Part shown: positions 33,900-43,319 of the stretch, one piece after another
Layout: every line of letters begins with the position of its first letter
How positions within the stretch are numbered: the stretch's first letter is position 1
Origin: Bimuria novae-zelandiae CBS 107.79
Taxonomy: Eukaryota > Ascomycota > Dothideomycetes > Pleosporales > Didymosphaeriaceae
NCBI GenBank assembly: GCA_010015655.1
Contig: ML976656.1
Location: 926,853 to 990,852, forward strand
Reading direction: 5' to 3'
Length of the DNA: 64,000 nt
Made by a program: the position numbers and the translations under genes
Notes under the pieces: generated by a model
Told to the model about the DNA's origin: nothing
The model's input: the letters and a program-made list of their open reading frames with translations, nothing else
Database searches by the model: none

Positions 33900-35515
33900 A
33901 TTATAATACTAGCTAAAAGTCGTAAACGTAAGAGTACTTAAGTATTTAAGGGGGGCAAAAATCCACCCTAGGTAACGCGGGCAGCTAAAAAGTCGCGTAT
34001 AATAAAATTACCTTATAAAAAAACTCTTAAAAAAGTAAAGGCTAGGGCACCTTTATAAGAGATAGTAAATAAAGCTAATTATATAACTACTACTAAGGTA
34101 GCTAAGGCAGAGCAACTTAAGGATAAGGACGTTAAGGAGTAAGAGATATACCTAGAGGATAGCCTATTATTAGCCTAGCTAGGTCCTTTTACATAATAAT
34201 TAGATAAGGAGCTTACTAAGGTAATTAATAAGACTTACGTAAGGTGTTGCTATAGAGCGTACTATAATAATAAAATAGTTAACGGCGTAAAGGATAGTAA
34301 TTATAAGTAATTACTTAGTAGTCTAACGGCAGGCGAGGTTTAGAGATAGGCCAATAGCGTCGTTATAGAGATAAGCACCTAGGAGAAAGTCTCTATTAAA
34401 AGCCTTACTATTATTACATATTTAAGTTAAACTTTAGCAAAGGATTGTATAGTAAACGCTCTTAAACGTGGGGAGAGTTACCTACGTTTTGCTAACGTAA
34501 AAACCAGCGTAGAAGAGTTGCTATAATTAGCGCCCCTAGGGGCCACTGCGTGCATGGATTTTAACTTAGTGCTGCTACCAGAGTCACCTCAGGTGCCTGC
34601 TTTAAGTCAGTCACGCGTAGGTGGCCCACAAGGCTCTTAGGTACGACTCACCGCTACTAATCGCTAACTCGCTGAGCTGCCAGACGTCATGGCGATTAAC
34701 TAGATAGGCAATAGGCCAGCCATCCAAATACGGGACGCGTGGAGGTGCCAGGACACCATGTGCTTGAACTACGCCCATGTGTGCTACTTTCAGCGTACTG
34801 AATCGTTGCTAGTGCGATTCTCCGATCATATGCCCGTCGAGGGCAATATAGTCGCCATATGGGCCCGCGAGGTGTCGCTGCAAAGGTGTACAGTTGCAGA
34901 GCCGTCAGACAACGTTCGGTTAATGATAGCGAGATCTCGTGGGCAGGCTGGGCGACGGCGGAGGAGGAGCGACTCTGACAGCGAGCCTATAATAAAAGAT
35001 ATGCTTAAATTGCTAATTACGTCTATAGTAAGTTAATTAGCATAAAGTTAGCTATCTTAAAGATTGCCTGCCTAGCAGCGAGAACCTAATCGCCTACTAA
35101 ACGACCTACTAGTTTTAACGTGGGATCTATTAACTTACAGTAACGTAGAGGAGCTCTACTATATAACACTGCTTTTCCTATAGTAGTAGCTTAACAAGGG
35201 TCCACATAAAGATCGTAGAGATGTAAGAAAGGTCTTTACTATAGTTAAGGATAATAGAATTAACATTAACATGCTTATAGATCCCTCGGAGGCTAGCATG
35301 CCGTATACCTTATAATAAGAGGTGTAGGAGCTGCCGCCGCCTCTACTACTTAAACTTTAAGTATATGCCGTCCGATGGCAGCGTGGATTTAAAGGACTAA
35401 CTCTAGAGCAAAAAGCTCAGTGCCTAGAGAACATGAAGAAGGAGAAAGAGCGTGTAGAGCAAGAGGAGCAAGAGGAGGACAAGGATAAGGAGAGCTTATT
35501 TATATAGCAAATGTA
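33900..35515 (+). pseudogene. accessory gene relic of element D
   Basis: A plus-strand reading broken by stops of the CAA/CAG-to-TAA/TAG and TGG-to-TAG kind. The least damaged part (34690-34990) reads A-W-R-C-Q-D-T-M-C-L-N-Y-A-H-V-C-Y, the same W-x-C-x4-C-x-N-x4-C-[WY] module as in elements A and C, followed by a basic RGQAGRRRRRSDSD segment. Near 35400-35500 another frame carries an acidic, Glu/Lys-rich, probably coiled-coil tail (E-K-E-R-V-E-Q-E-E-Q-E-E). The ends are approximate. Confidence 0.6.
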
Positions 35516-35869
35516 AGAAGTTACTAAAGCTTTTAGCTAGGTTACTAACGTCAATTTTGTAGTTACTTATACTTTACGCTCTAGTTATATTATTAATCGC
35601 TCCTAGACAGGGCGCGTTATAAGTACTTTTATTAGGGGATTTATATTCTTTATTTTGCTAATTTTAGCCTATAAAAATTAATTTTAAGGAATTTGCTGCC
35701 TAAATATACGTATATTATATTAACTTATTAACAGAATTATATAGAACTGTAACGTAAGCAAATTAACGCTAGTAAATAATAAGTCCGCATAGGCTACTAT
35801 TATTAGGCTTGGCAATATTTATACTTAATAATAACGCGTTAATTACTTAAGTCCTCTATCTCCTATACA

Positions 35870-36890
35870 CCTTACACCTGCTAGCCTAAGTAGCTGAAGT
35901 ACTTTCTCGCCCGCTCGTCGTTATAGCAACCCTCCTGTACACCCAGCTCCAAGAAATACGAGAAATCCTGAAAGATAGGCGCTTTCTGGAAGTTCTTTTT
36001 CATCCATGACTTTAACGCTTTGAAGCTCTGCTCAATTGGATTCATATTAGGTGAGTATGGCGGTAGGTACTCAAGTACTACCCTAGCGTCTATACAGAGT
36101 TATTAAATTTTAGCTAATTAATAAATAGATACGTTATCTATTATAATTACTAAGCGTAGCCCCGGGTACGGCGTGCAATACGATAGCACTTTACTAATAA
36201 AGAACTCCTCTATTAACTCCGCCGTAATTACTCCCTAATAGATAAGATAATTAAGATACCTATTAACGTCTATAGCTAATAATAAACTCCACCTCTCTAA
36301 CCTTTACGCTAAGTACGATATCTAAACTAGCGTATTTACTTCTAACTAGGCATATTTTTAATTACCTATACGCTCGTTGTAAGCGCTCTTATTAACTACT
36401 ATTACTATCTCCGCCTTATACGCCAGCTGGCAGCAAGCTCTAAACGCTTAATAGAGGACTATATTACACTTAGCTACCACTTTAGTTACCGCTTTTTAAC
36501 TCCACCTTATGCTGGCAAGAGTCTCCTATATAGTCGTCTATAAGGCTTTTACGTTATACTTATTATACAAGAAACTCTGCATCTTATCTAGGTAAGTATT
36601 TAGCTAGCCTAGTAGTAACTCTTTAAGCTTCTCGCGATAGTACTATAATAATAACGGCGGCCTATCTTGCCATACGCAGCTTGGCAGGTAAGGTTACCCC
36701 TAGTACTCTAGACTAAGTTAAATCCTCCTAATTATTATCCTAGCTACCTTTATATCTCTCTAGATTTAGGTGTCGCTAACGTCGTTGTTTAATTAATTAA
36801 TTACGGCCTGCAACACCGTCGGCGGTAACCTAGCTTTGCTATAGGTCCTTATTAAGGACTTTTAGATTCTTATAATATATTAAAAAGTTA
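35870..36890 (-). pseudogene. DDE transposase relic of element D
   Basis: The minus strand at 35880-36110 reads a clear C-terminal catalytic motif, L-P-P-Y-S-P-N-M-N-P-I-E-Q-S-F-K-A-L-K-S-W, then an alpha-rich end (Q-D-F-S-Y-F-L-E). This is the third-acidic-residue region of IS630/Tc1 transposases. The upstream part, to about 36890, is full of stops. The gene is not functional. Confidence 0.75.
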
Positions 36891-37001
36891 ATATTTAGCT
36901 AGTAAATCCGTGTTTTAAATGACGCGCGGGAATCGATTACTAATGCGCGGGGCAGGTCACATGTGTAGCGGGATTTTACGAAACGACAATAAGGGCTTTT
37001 A

Positions 37002-37095
37002 CGATGTGCGAAAAATCCTGGATTCTTGGCAATACCAAGTCTTCTGTTTCTGCACACAAAATCGCGTGAGGACCGAGAAAACTAGCCATATTAGC
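37002..37095 (+). repeat. left terminal inverted repeat of element C
   Basis: Pairs with 40720-40813. It contains the small internal palindrome CTTGGCA-ATA-CCAAG. Confidence 0.9.
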
Positions 37096-37399
37096 CTATT
37101 AATGGCAGAAGGCTGTCGTATAGTTAGTAAAGTTTTTTAAATGTATAAAGATAGTCTATCTTACTAATTTTTTAGAGTAGCTGTACTACATAACGCCGCG
37201 TTACGCTCACATTCGACGCTAAAATAAAGCTATAGCTACCCGTCGTTCAACGCGTACGAATAAAGGAGTAAATACGAATAGTATTGTAGCCTTTAAAGAG
37301 CGCGTTTCGACGCTTATTTTAAGAGAAGGGACCGCCGCTAGGCGCGCTAAAAGTAGTAGTAACGCTGGTTAAGGAGGTAGACGCGTTGGACGAGTGGTG

Positions 37400-39553
37400 T
37401 TTATAGATTTAACTCTTGCAGAGCCTCGAGCGGTGCTTTATAAGGTAGCGATAATAGGAAAGCGCGCTGCGACCTCTTTAGCCGTTAGGGATCTGTTTAG
37501 GAAGAAGTTGGTGCCGGCGATTCGAGGCCTTTAGGTATAGCTTGACGTTGTGGAGGCGCAGCTACGATATTATAAGAGTCTTTTCGAGGCGCGGAAGGCG
37601 GTGGAGCGTGAAGCTGATGGTAGGGATTTGGATGATGAAGAGGGAGAGGAAGAGGAGGAGCCGTATGAGGAGGTTACGCCGCTCTTACGCGGTCAATCCA
37701 CGCGTGGTGCCCCTCGCGGTGTATCCACGCCGCGAGGAGGCCGTAGTCGTCAAGCTGGCACTCTAAGCACAATTGGTGCTCCTCGTAACCGCGGCTACGA
37801 CGGCCGGCCGCTTTCACAGAAGATGCTTCGACTTGAGAGGGCGAAGAAGGACCTCTAGCGGGAGCTGCGTGACCGAGGGAGAGAGACGCCGGATACCTTT
37901 GTAGCACAGGAGTTTATGGAGGAGGAGGAGATTGGTTTTCGTGTTAATCGTGATGCCGAGTACGATTACGTCGTCCAGCCGGTCCTAAAGGTCTAGGTTA
38001 ACAAGTGTAACGTGCTCTCTTTGAGTATGGGCGATCATCGTCGTGTGGACTTTTACTAGGTGTGGGAGACAGTGGAGCAGAAGGCCCTCGAGGCAGTGCT
38101 AGCTAAATGTGATGGCGAAGAAGAGGAATTCGTTAGTCGCGTCGTCGTACGGTCCTTGAATCCTAGAGCTAAGAACTAAGTTAATATAATTAAGGACTTT
38201 AGTATTGAGGTAATAGATAATATCCTTCGCTGCGCTGACTCTAAATACTTTAACTTTACGAAGCATCCCGTGCGGATCTCGTTTAAGGTAAAGACAAAGT
38301 GCAACGCTCTGACAGACCTTGGTTAACTAAAGCAGAGGAGGAAGGCTCCAGAGGCTACGCCCGGGGCTTCTGCAATCGCTAGCATCCTTGCTAGTTCTCT
38401 AGCTCCAACAGCACCTATCGACGACGGGAGACGTACACGCAGTACAGACTTACGCGAACGGAACAACCTTCTACGACATGCTGGTGTAATAACCCGTGGG
38501 AATTTCTGCGACAGTCTTATGAAGCAGTGGATGTGTATGGACCCTAACTATCTTAATTCTAAGAACATGTGCTATTACAATTAAGCTGAGAAGCCTAGCC
38601 TTTACTTTAAGCTTGACCAAACTGACCTTGACGCCTGGGCGTATGCCATGGAGAAGAGCGAGGCTGGCGTCACCCTACACAATCCTCTACTTGACCGCAA
38701 GCTTGTACTATACGATAAGAAGGGTCCAGTTACGCGGGAAGGCGGCCTTACGTCAGGACGTCCCACGCTGGCCCAGCGCCTGAGGGGCGAGGCCAAGTCA
38801 GTAAAGGATTAACTGTTGGAGTTTCAAGAGACGTATACCAGCATGCTGGTCCAGGAGAAGATTGAGCGGTTGGAAGAGCGAGCTGAGGAGCGGCAGAGGC
38901 GTAAGGACGAGCGGGAGGAACGGGCAGAGCGTCGACGAGAGGCTAGGGAGGATGAGGAGGACAGGCGACGCAATGAACGCGTCCAATCCTATCCATGTTA
39001 TGCTAACTACGCCCAGTTGCCCCGTATGCCTCATGATACCGCGATTCCACCTATGTACGCGCAGCCTCTGCCTGTCATCCCAGCAGCTGCTTCTATTCCT
39101 GCTGCCCCCGTCCCAGCCGCCGGTCCACAACCTCCTCGCCCTCCTCCCGTTCAACCGCAGCACCATCTCCGAGCGTCGCCTGTGAACCCACTGTCGAGCC
39201 CAATTAATACAGCGAAGGACGAGTATGACATGGTAGAGGAGTTCTTTGACTAGGTGATTGTAAAGCAGTCTAACAACATCCGACGGCTCGAGTGGCAGTC
39301 TGTGAAGGAACAAGCGACGGCAAATTACTGGACGATGGATGACCTTAAAGGCATGGCACAGCCGTCCTCTGAGTTATATAGGCTAGCTACGAAGGAATAC
39401 CACATACCAGACGGTATCGCCCGCGGGTTTAGGAAGTTTATGTCTCAATACAAGCCTATCTATCGGCAAAACAAAGACGCCCAGGCAGCTGGCTTGCTGG
39501 TTGACATGCAGCTTGGAGGCGGAGGATTCGTACGTGGTGGAGAGATGGCTTAG
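37400..39553 (+). pseudogene. accessory gene of element C, interrupted by RIP-type stops
   Basis: One plus-strand frame can be followed from about 37400 to the final stop at 39551-39553, broken by about ten stops (for example at 37857, 38814 and 39251). The stops checked could come from CAG, CAA or TGG by one transition. Order: basic/acidic N-terminal part; a region with R-G-A-P-R-G-V-S-T-P-R-G-G; a beta-like domain (Y-D-Y-V-V-Q-P-V, S-R-V-V-V-R-S-L-N-P-R-A-K); the module W-M-C-M-D-P-N-Y-L-N-S-K-N-M-C-Y (38530-38580), where one Cys of the pattern is Tyr, a TGT-to-TAT change; a long Glu/Arg coiled coil (38820-38990); a Pro-rich stretch; and a C-terminal domain with W-T-M-D-D-L-K-G. The start is not fixed. 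Confidence 0.65.
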
Positions 39554-40616
39554 AATGTCCTTGCTTATAACGTATCTACTCATCTGCTTCATTGTCTAGC
39601 GCTTCATTTACATCCAAGACATCTATTTCACCTCGCTCGTACGCCCTCATTACAGCAGCAGCCCTTTCAAGAGCCTCCTCCTCGAGGTATAAACCACCAC
39701 CTCCAGCGTGGCGGAAATGCTCGGAAGCAAATCTGTCACAGCGACTCTCCCAGACCGCCCACGCTAGGAACTCTCCAAAGCTACTAAACTCTTGACGATA
39801 GTAGTAATAATGGCGTCTTACCTAGCTCTTTAGAAGTGAAAAGGTCAACTCGATAGGATTATAATCTAGTGAATACGGCGGGAGGAATTGTACGGTATGT
39901 CCACCTCTGCGGATAGCCTCTAGAATACGCTCGTTATAATGGGCTAAATAGTTATCTAAGATAATACACATAGAGCGCCCCTTAAACGTTTAATTTACTA
40001 TTAGAAGGAGTTGCGTCTTAATCTAATTAAGCAGAAGCTTAGTGTTAAAGTATCCTTGCCAAATGGCTGTACACTCGAGATAGCTATAGTGGAGTAAATA
40101 CGCAGGCAGAATAGACCACGTCTTCCCACGGTTTATGTCTACAAGATACCAATTCTCTTGTCTAATAGGACCGTACGCGCGGTGCCTCTATCTAGTTCTC
40201 TCGTTAAAGATAGACTTGTCTAAGAAGATTAGCGAATCTGCAGTATAATTAGATATAATACGACGATAGTCATCGCGTAGATCCTCACTGCGCTTCACTA
40301 ATATACGGCGAATGGCCTGCTTTGCCCAGCCCTCCTTCTTGAGCATCTTAGATATATTTGACCGGTCAATGACGACGCCTCTCTCGGCCCATAACCACCA
40401 CTTCATCTCGTCTTGATACATCCATCCGTGCGACGCTAGCTCTTCGAACAAGGCCTGCCTGTCACTGGGTGTGAGCTTAGGAGGACGCCCAAGCCTCAGG
40501 CCAGCGCGCGGCGGGGTTATTGACCCATACATCATAAGGTTCATGCGGATTTGGTATACGCTGCTGCGGCTCATCTGGGAGAGCTCCACTACCTCGGGTA
40601 TGGGGACGTTGAGCAT
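39554..40616 (-). pseudogene. DDE transposase of element C (IS630/Tc1 type), damaged
   Basis: The first 142 codons (40188-40616) are open: a helix-turn-helix start (VVELSQMSRSSVYQIR), a G-R-P-P-K-L-T-P-S-D motif, a winged-helix-like segment with Y-Q-D-E-M-K-W-W-L, and S-L-I-F-L-D-K-S-I-F-N-E-R-T, the first catalytic Asp. Beyond the stop at 40188 the frame continues with I-I-L-D-N-Y-L-A-H-Y-N-E (second Asp) and L-P-P-Y-S-L-D-Y-N-P-I-E-L-T-F (third acidic residue). So all three metal ligands are still visible, although several stops interrupt the gene. The stops fit RIP. Confidence 0.82.
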
Positions 40617-40719
40617 GAGGAGATGATACGCTCTGGATCGCTTATGGGCAGTCTTCTGGCCATGCTTGGAGTATAAGGATGACGGTACGACGGCGGCTTG
40701 ATTGAATAGGACGATGTGG

Positions 40720-40813
40720 GTGGAGATGGCTACTTTTCTCGATTCTCATACAAAATTGTGTGTAGAAATGGAAGACTTGGCACTGCCAAGAATCCAGGAT
40801 TTTTCGCACATCG
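40720..40813 (-). repeat. right terminal inverted repeat of element C
   Basis: Complement of 37002-37095 with roughly one difference in eight. It ends GGATTTTTCGCACATCG, followed by TA. Confidence 0.9.
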
Positions 40814-41102
40814 TAAATGTTAGGGGAGCTGCTAACTTAATTTACTCGCTCCGTGCCTACGGTTCCTACTCCTATCGCACGGCATATTACTATCGCAATA
40901 AGTAAGTTCACTTAATGCCGGTAAGAAAATTACTTAACCTTTGTTTTTAGAGATGGGAGCTTTTACTACGCCAATGCAGATGAAAGCACTTACTAGAATG
41001 ACAGAAAAGGAAAGTCAAGATCTATCCGTCGAAAAAAACATAAACTAACTTCATACCAATACAATAATCCTTGACGGTCCACCGTGGAGCAGGTTCCCTA
41101 CT

Positions 41103-41498
41103 TTATGTCCCGATAGTGGTCTCTTTACACTTCTGCTTCTTCTGCAATCTATAGTAGCGCACTTTAACTGCGCCCTCCGTCCGATTTGGGAAGCGTTCGC
41201 ATATCTCCTTCCACTCCATACCCTGCTGATCCCTTAATGAGAGTAAACGCACTTCGTCCGACTCTAGCCACGGCCTGCGCTTACGTTTGCCGCGCGCTTC
41301 TGTGCCTTCTTCCTTCTCGCTGTTTTCGTCCCAGTCGTCGTCGCCGTCATCCGAGTAGTCCTTTTCATCATTGGCAACATCACTGTGGGAAATGCTCATC
41401 CAGTCCGTATTCAAGCTTCCGCGACTGCAAAGGTCCGACGCACCACCTTTATACCGGTATCCTACCAGCATCCACGAATCTGCCGATAGTTGGATCAT
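41103..41498 (-). CDS. small Myb/SANT-like DNA-binding domain protein
   Basis: A single open frame of 131 codons. The C-terminal third carries a Myb/SANT-like helix-turn-helix: R-R-P-W-L-E-S-D-E-V-R-L-L-S-L-R-D, then W-K-E-I-C-E-R-F-P-N-R-T, then V-K-V-R-Y-Y-R-L-Q-K-K. Tryptophans are spaced as in the family. It is preceded by an acidic stretch (DDGDDDWDENSEKEEG) and a basic KRKRR that may be a nuclear signal. Small proteins of this kind, with a single Myb-like domain and no other domain, are frequent in accessory regions of fungal genomes. It lies between transposon clusters next to a chromodomain gene. Upstream exons are possible, since the first 30 residues are weakly protein-like. Confidence 0.65.
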   Translation of the reverse strand: MIQLSADSWMLVGYRYKGGASDLCSRGSLNTDWMSISHSDVANDEKDYSDDGDDDWDENSEKEEGTEARGKRKRRPWLESDEVRLLSLRDQQGMEWKEICERFPNRTEGAVKVRYYRLQKKQKCKETTIGT

Positions 41499-41866
41499 GC
41501 GGATGACTTTGCCTTCTCCGCCGAGGAATCTATGACCTAAGGCGGCAGGGTTAGGAAACCGTTCTAAATCGCGGGAACGTATAATTTCTATTATAATAGA
41601 TAACCCGTTTAGGACGGCATAGAGCGTAAGGTTAGTTATCTAATAAGATATATTAAGGCTAGAACTATAATTAATATTATTTTAGCCTCTAGCCTTCGTA
41701 CCTAGAGAGGATGTCTATAGGGAGCAGGACTAAGACTAGTTATTAATTAGGGGCTAATATAGTTACTATAGCTAAGATAACGCTACTTACTATAATACCC
41801 TTATTTATATTATTTTTAAGCCCTATCGCCTAAAAGTAGTTCTTAATAGATTATACCCCTTCTTCT

Positions 41867-42283
41867 GTGGTAGATGACCGCCGCGTGTACGTTGTTGGGG
41901 GATCTTCGCCGAAGGTCTGCGGGAAACCTCTTCGTCCTCGCATGAGGCTTTTTCTCAAACCTAGTCGCCCTATCGGCAGAGTCAGAGCTGCCTTACCTTT
42001 AGCGCCCGATACTCTTTTCGTTGATCACACTCACGCAGAATCGAACGTGCATCAGTTAGAGACGAGGACGAACCGCCAAGGTCAGACGGAGAAGTTCTGC
42101 TTTATGTGGTATATCGTCAACGTCGCATCGCAGATCGAACAGGAAATGATGAGATCGTTAACCTTTAAGCGCATGGCAAAGCAGGGAATGCTAGCCACTT
42201 TGCCTGACCAGGAGGCTAAGCAGCACAGTAGAGCCATTTTGCCTGTCCAAGTTATCGACCTGACCGGTACTGGGGCCAGTTGA
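41867..42283 (+). CDS. hypothetical protein, unrecognised
   Basis: An open frame of 138 codons starting just after AT-rich DNA. It reads R-V-Y-V-V-G-G-S-S-P-K near its start, a basic Pro-rich segment, W-Y-I-V-N-V-A-S-Q-I-E-Q-E-M-M-R and a C-terminal V-I-D-L-T motif resembling a SUMO-interacting motif. V-I-D-L-T also occurs in exon 1 of the neighbouring chromodomain gene. No signal peptide or known domain was seen. It may be an exon of a damaged gene. Confidence 0.3.
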   Translation: MVDDRRVYVVGGSSPKVCGKPLRPRMRLFLKPSRPIGRVRAALPLAPDTLFVDHTHAESNVHQLETRTNRQGQTEKFCFMWYIVNVASQIEQEMMRSLTFKRMAKQGMLATLPDQEAKQHSRAILPVQVIDLTGTGAS

Positions 42284-42782
42284 GGGGCTTTTCTGTATGC
42301 ATGGACTTTGGCCTGTTGGCCGAAGAAACGTGGAGTGCACTGAGTTGGTTGAATATGCGAATGAACAAGAGCTCAAGAACGGAATGCTCATGTAGTTAGT
42401 GTTAGTAGCGATTGTCCACCTGTCAAGGTCGGACCGACATCGAACGGAACAATGACATCCAACCATGAGAGATGAACTCTGCCATACAACCTTCGACTAC
42501 CTCCAGCAGTCTTAGTAACAGCACTTTGATGTAGCTGCCATCGTAAACAGACCTAGATGGAAGAAAATGGATGTCGGTAATTCCAGCCTGGTCTAACGCG
42601 ATAATGATATACCTAGATTGCGTAGTCCTCTGCTCTCTTAGTCATCATGCTGACCTGCTCTGACATAATCCATCCTCCTCATGTGCTTTGGGCTGCGCTG
42701 ATTTGGTCAAATGACGTGAAGTCGTCCTGCGGAACGATCCTTTTCTTTGAGCCCGCCGGCAATGGCCTGGCGACTTTATAAC

Positions 42783-42805
42783 TGTTTGTTTGTTTGTTTG
42801 TTTGT
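42783..42805 (+). repeat. TGTT microsatellite
   Basis: Five to six tandem TGTT units. Confidence 0.9.
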
Positions 42806-43319
42806 CTATTATGGCCATGCACCCTGTGGGTAAGGGCCGTTACTGTGCGCTAGCTATATACATCTCGCTACTTAGCACTCTCTTCATTTCAGGAGCCAAC
42901 CATGAGAGCTTCTCTTTACTTGCTAACGCCATGGAGTCTGTTGAGCCAATGTCGAGGACCTTTTGCTGCTTATCAGACGCGCATGTTAGCCATGCACGAA
43001 CCTGTACCTCTTTTCGGAGGCGGACGACGCTGCTCACCGCATCGTGCGAGTGCTACAAGGACCATCACCACATATTGGGCCATGTCATCACAGCGGCGAC
43101 GAAACCTAGGTGGGGCGATAGAGGCCAATGTTTAAGCATTGCGCATCGTGCATGTGGTTTCATCTCTTGTCCTCCCCCACCATCATACGCTTGGAGACTA
43201 AAAGTATTAACAAACCGCTAAATTATTCTAGAAAGCTTAGAAACTTGCTCGACTTAATTTGACAGTCCTCTATCTTCTACGCGCGGTCTTTCCGGGCTTG
43301 TCATCGTCCGAAATATTAT

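Larger units (their letters stand above)
33742..36989. mobile_element. Tc1/IS630-type DNA transposon D with accessory gene and transposase
   Basis: The terminal inverted repeats share TTTCGTAAAATCCCGCTACA and then CATGTGA…; they lie at 33742-33825 and about 36910-36989. With a one-base gap in the outermost part they start directly after TA (33740-33741) and end before TA (36990-36991), the Tc1/mariner duplication. The plus strand of the left half holds the accessory relic and the minus strand of the right half the transposase relic. The body is strongly AT-rich from RIP except for about 34550-34990. Confidence 0.8.
37002..40813. mobile_element. Tc1/IS630-type DNA transposon C with accessory gene and transposase
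   Basis: Terminal inverted repeats of about 90 bp start CGATGTGCGAAAAATCCTGG and continue ATTCTTGGCA, at 37002-37095 and 40720-40813. TA duplications lie at 37000-37001 and 40814-40815. The accessory gene (plus) and the transposase (minus) run toward each other. Much of the element has near-normal GC, so it is younger or less hit by RIP than D and A. Confidence 0.9.
41499..43319. other. intergenic island, 1.8 kb
   Basis: The first 350 nt are AT-rich and RIP-like; the rest is normal. A 138-codon plus-strand frame (41867-42283) is listed separately. No other gene was seen. Confidence 0.4.
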
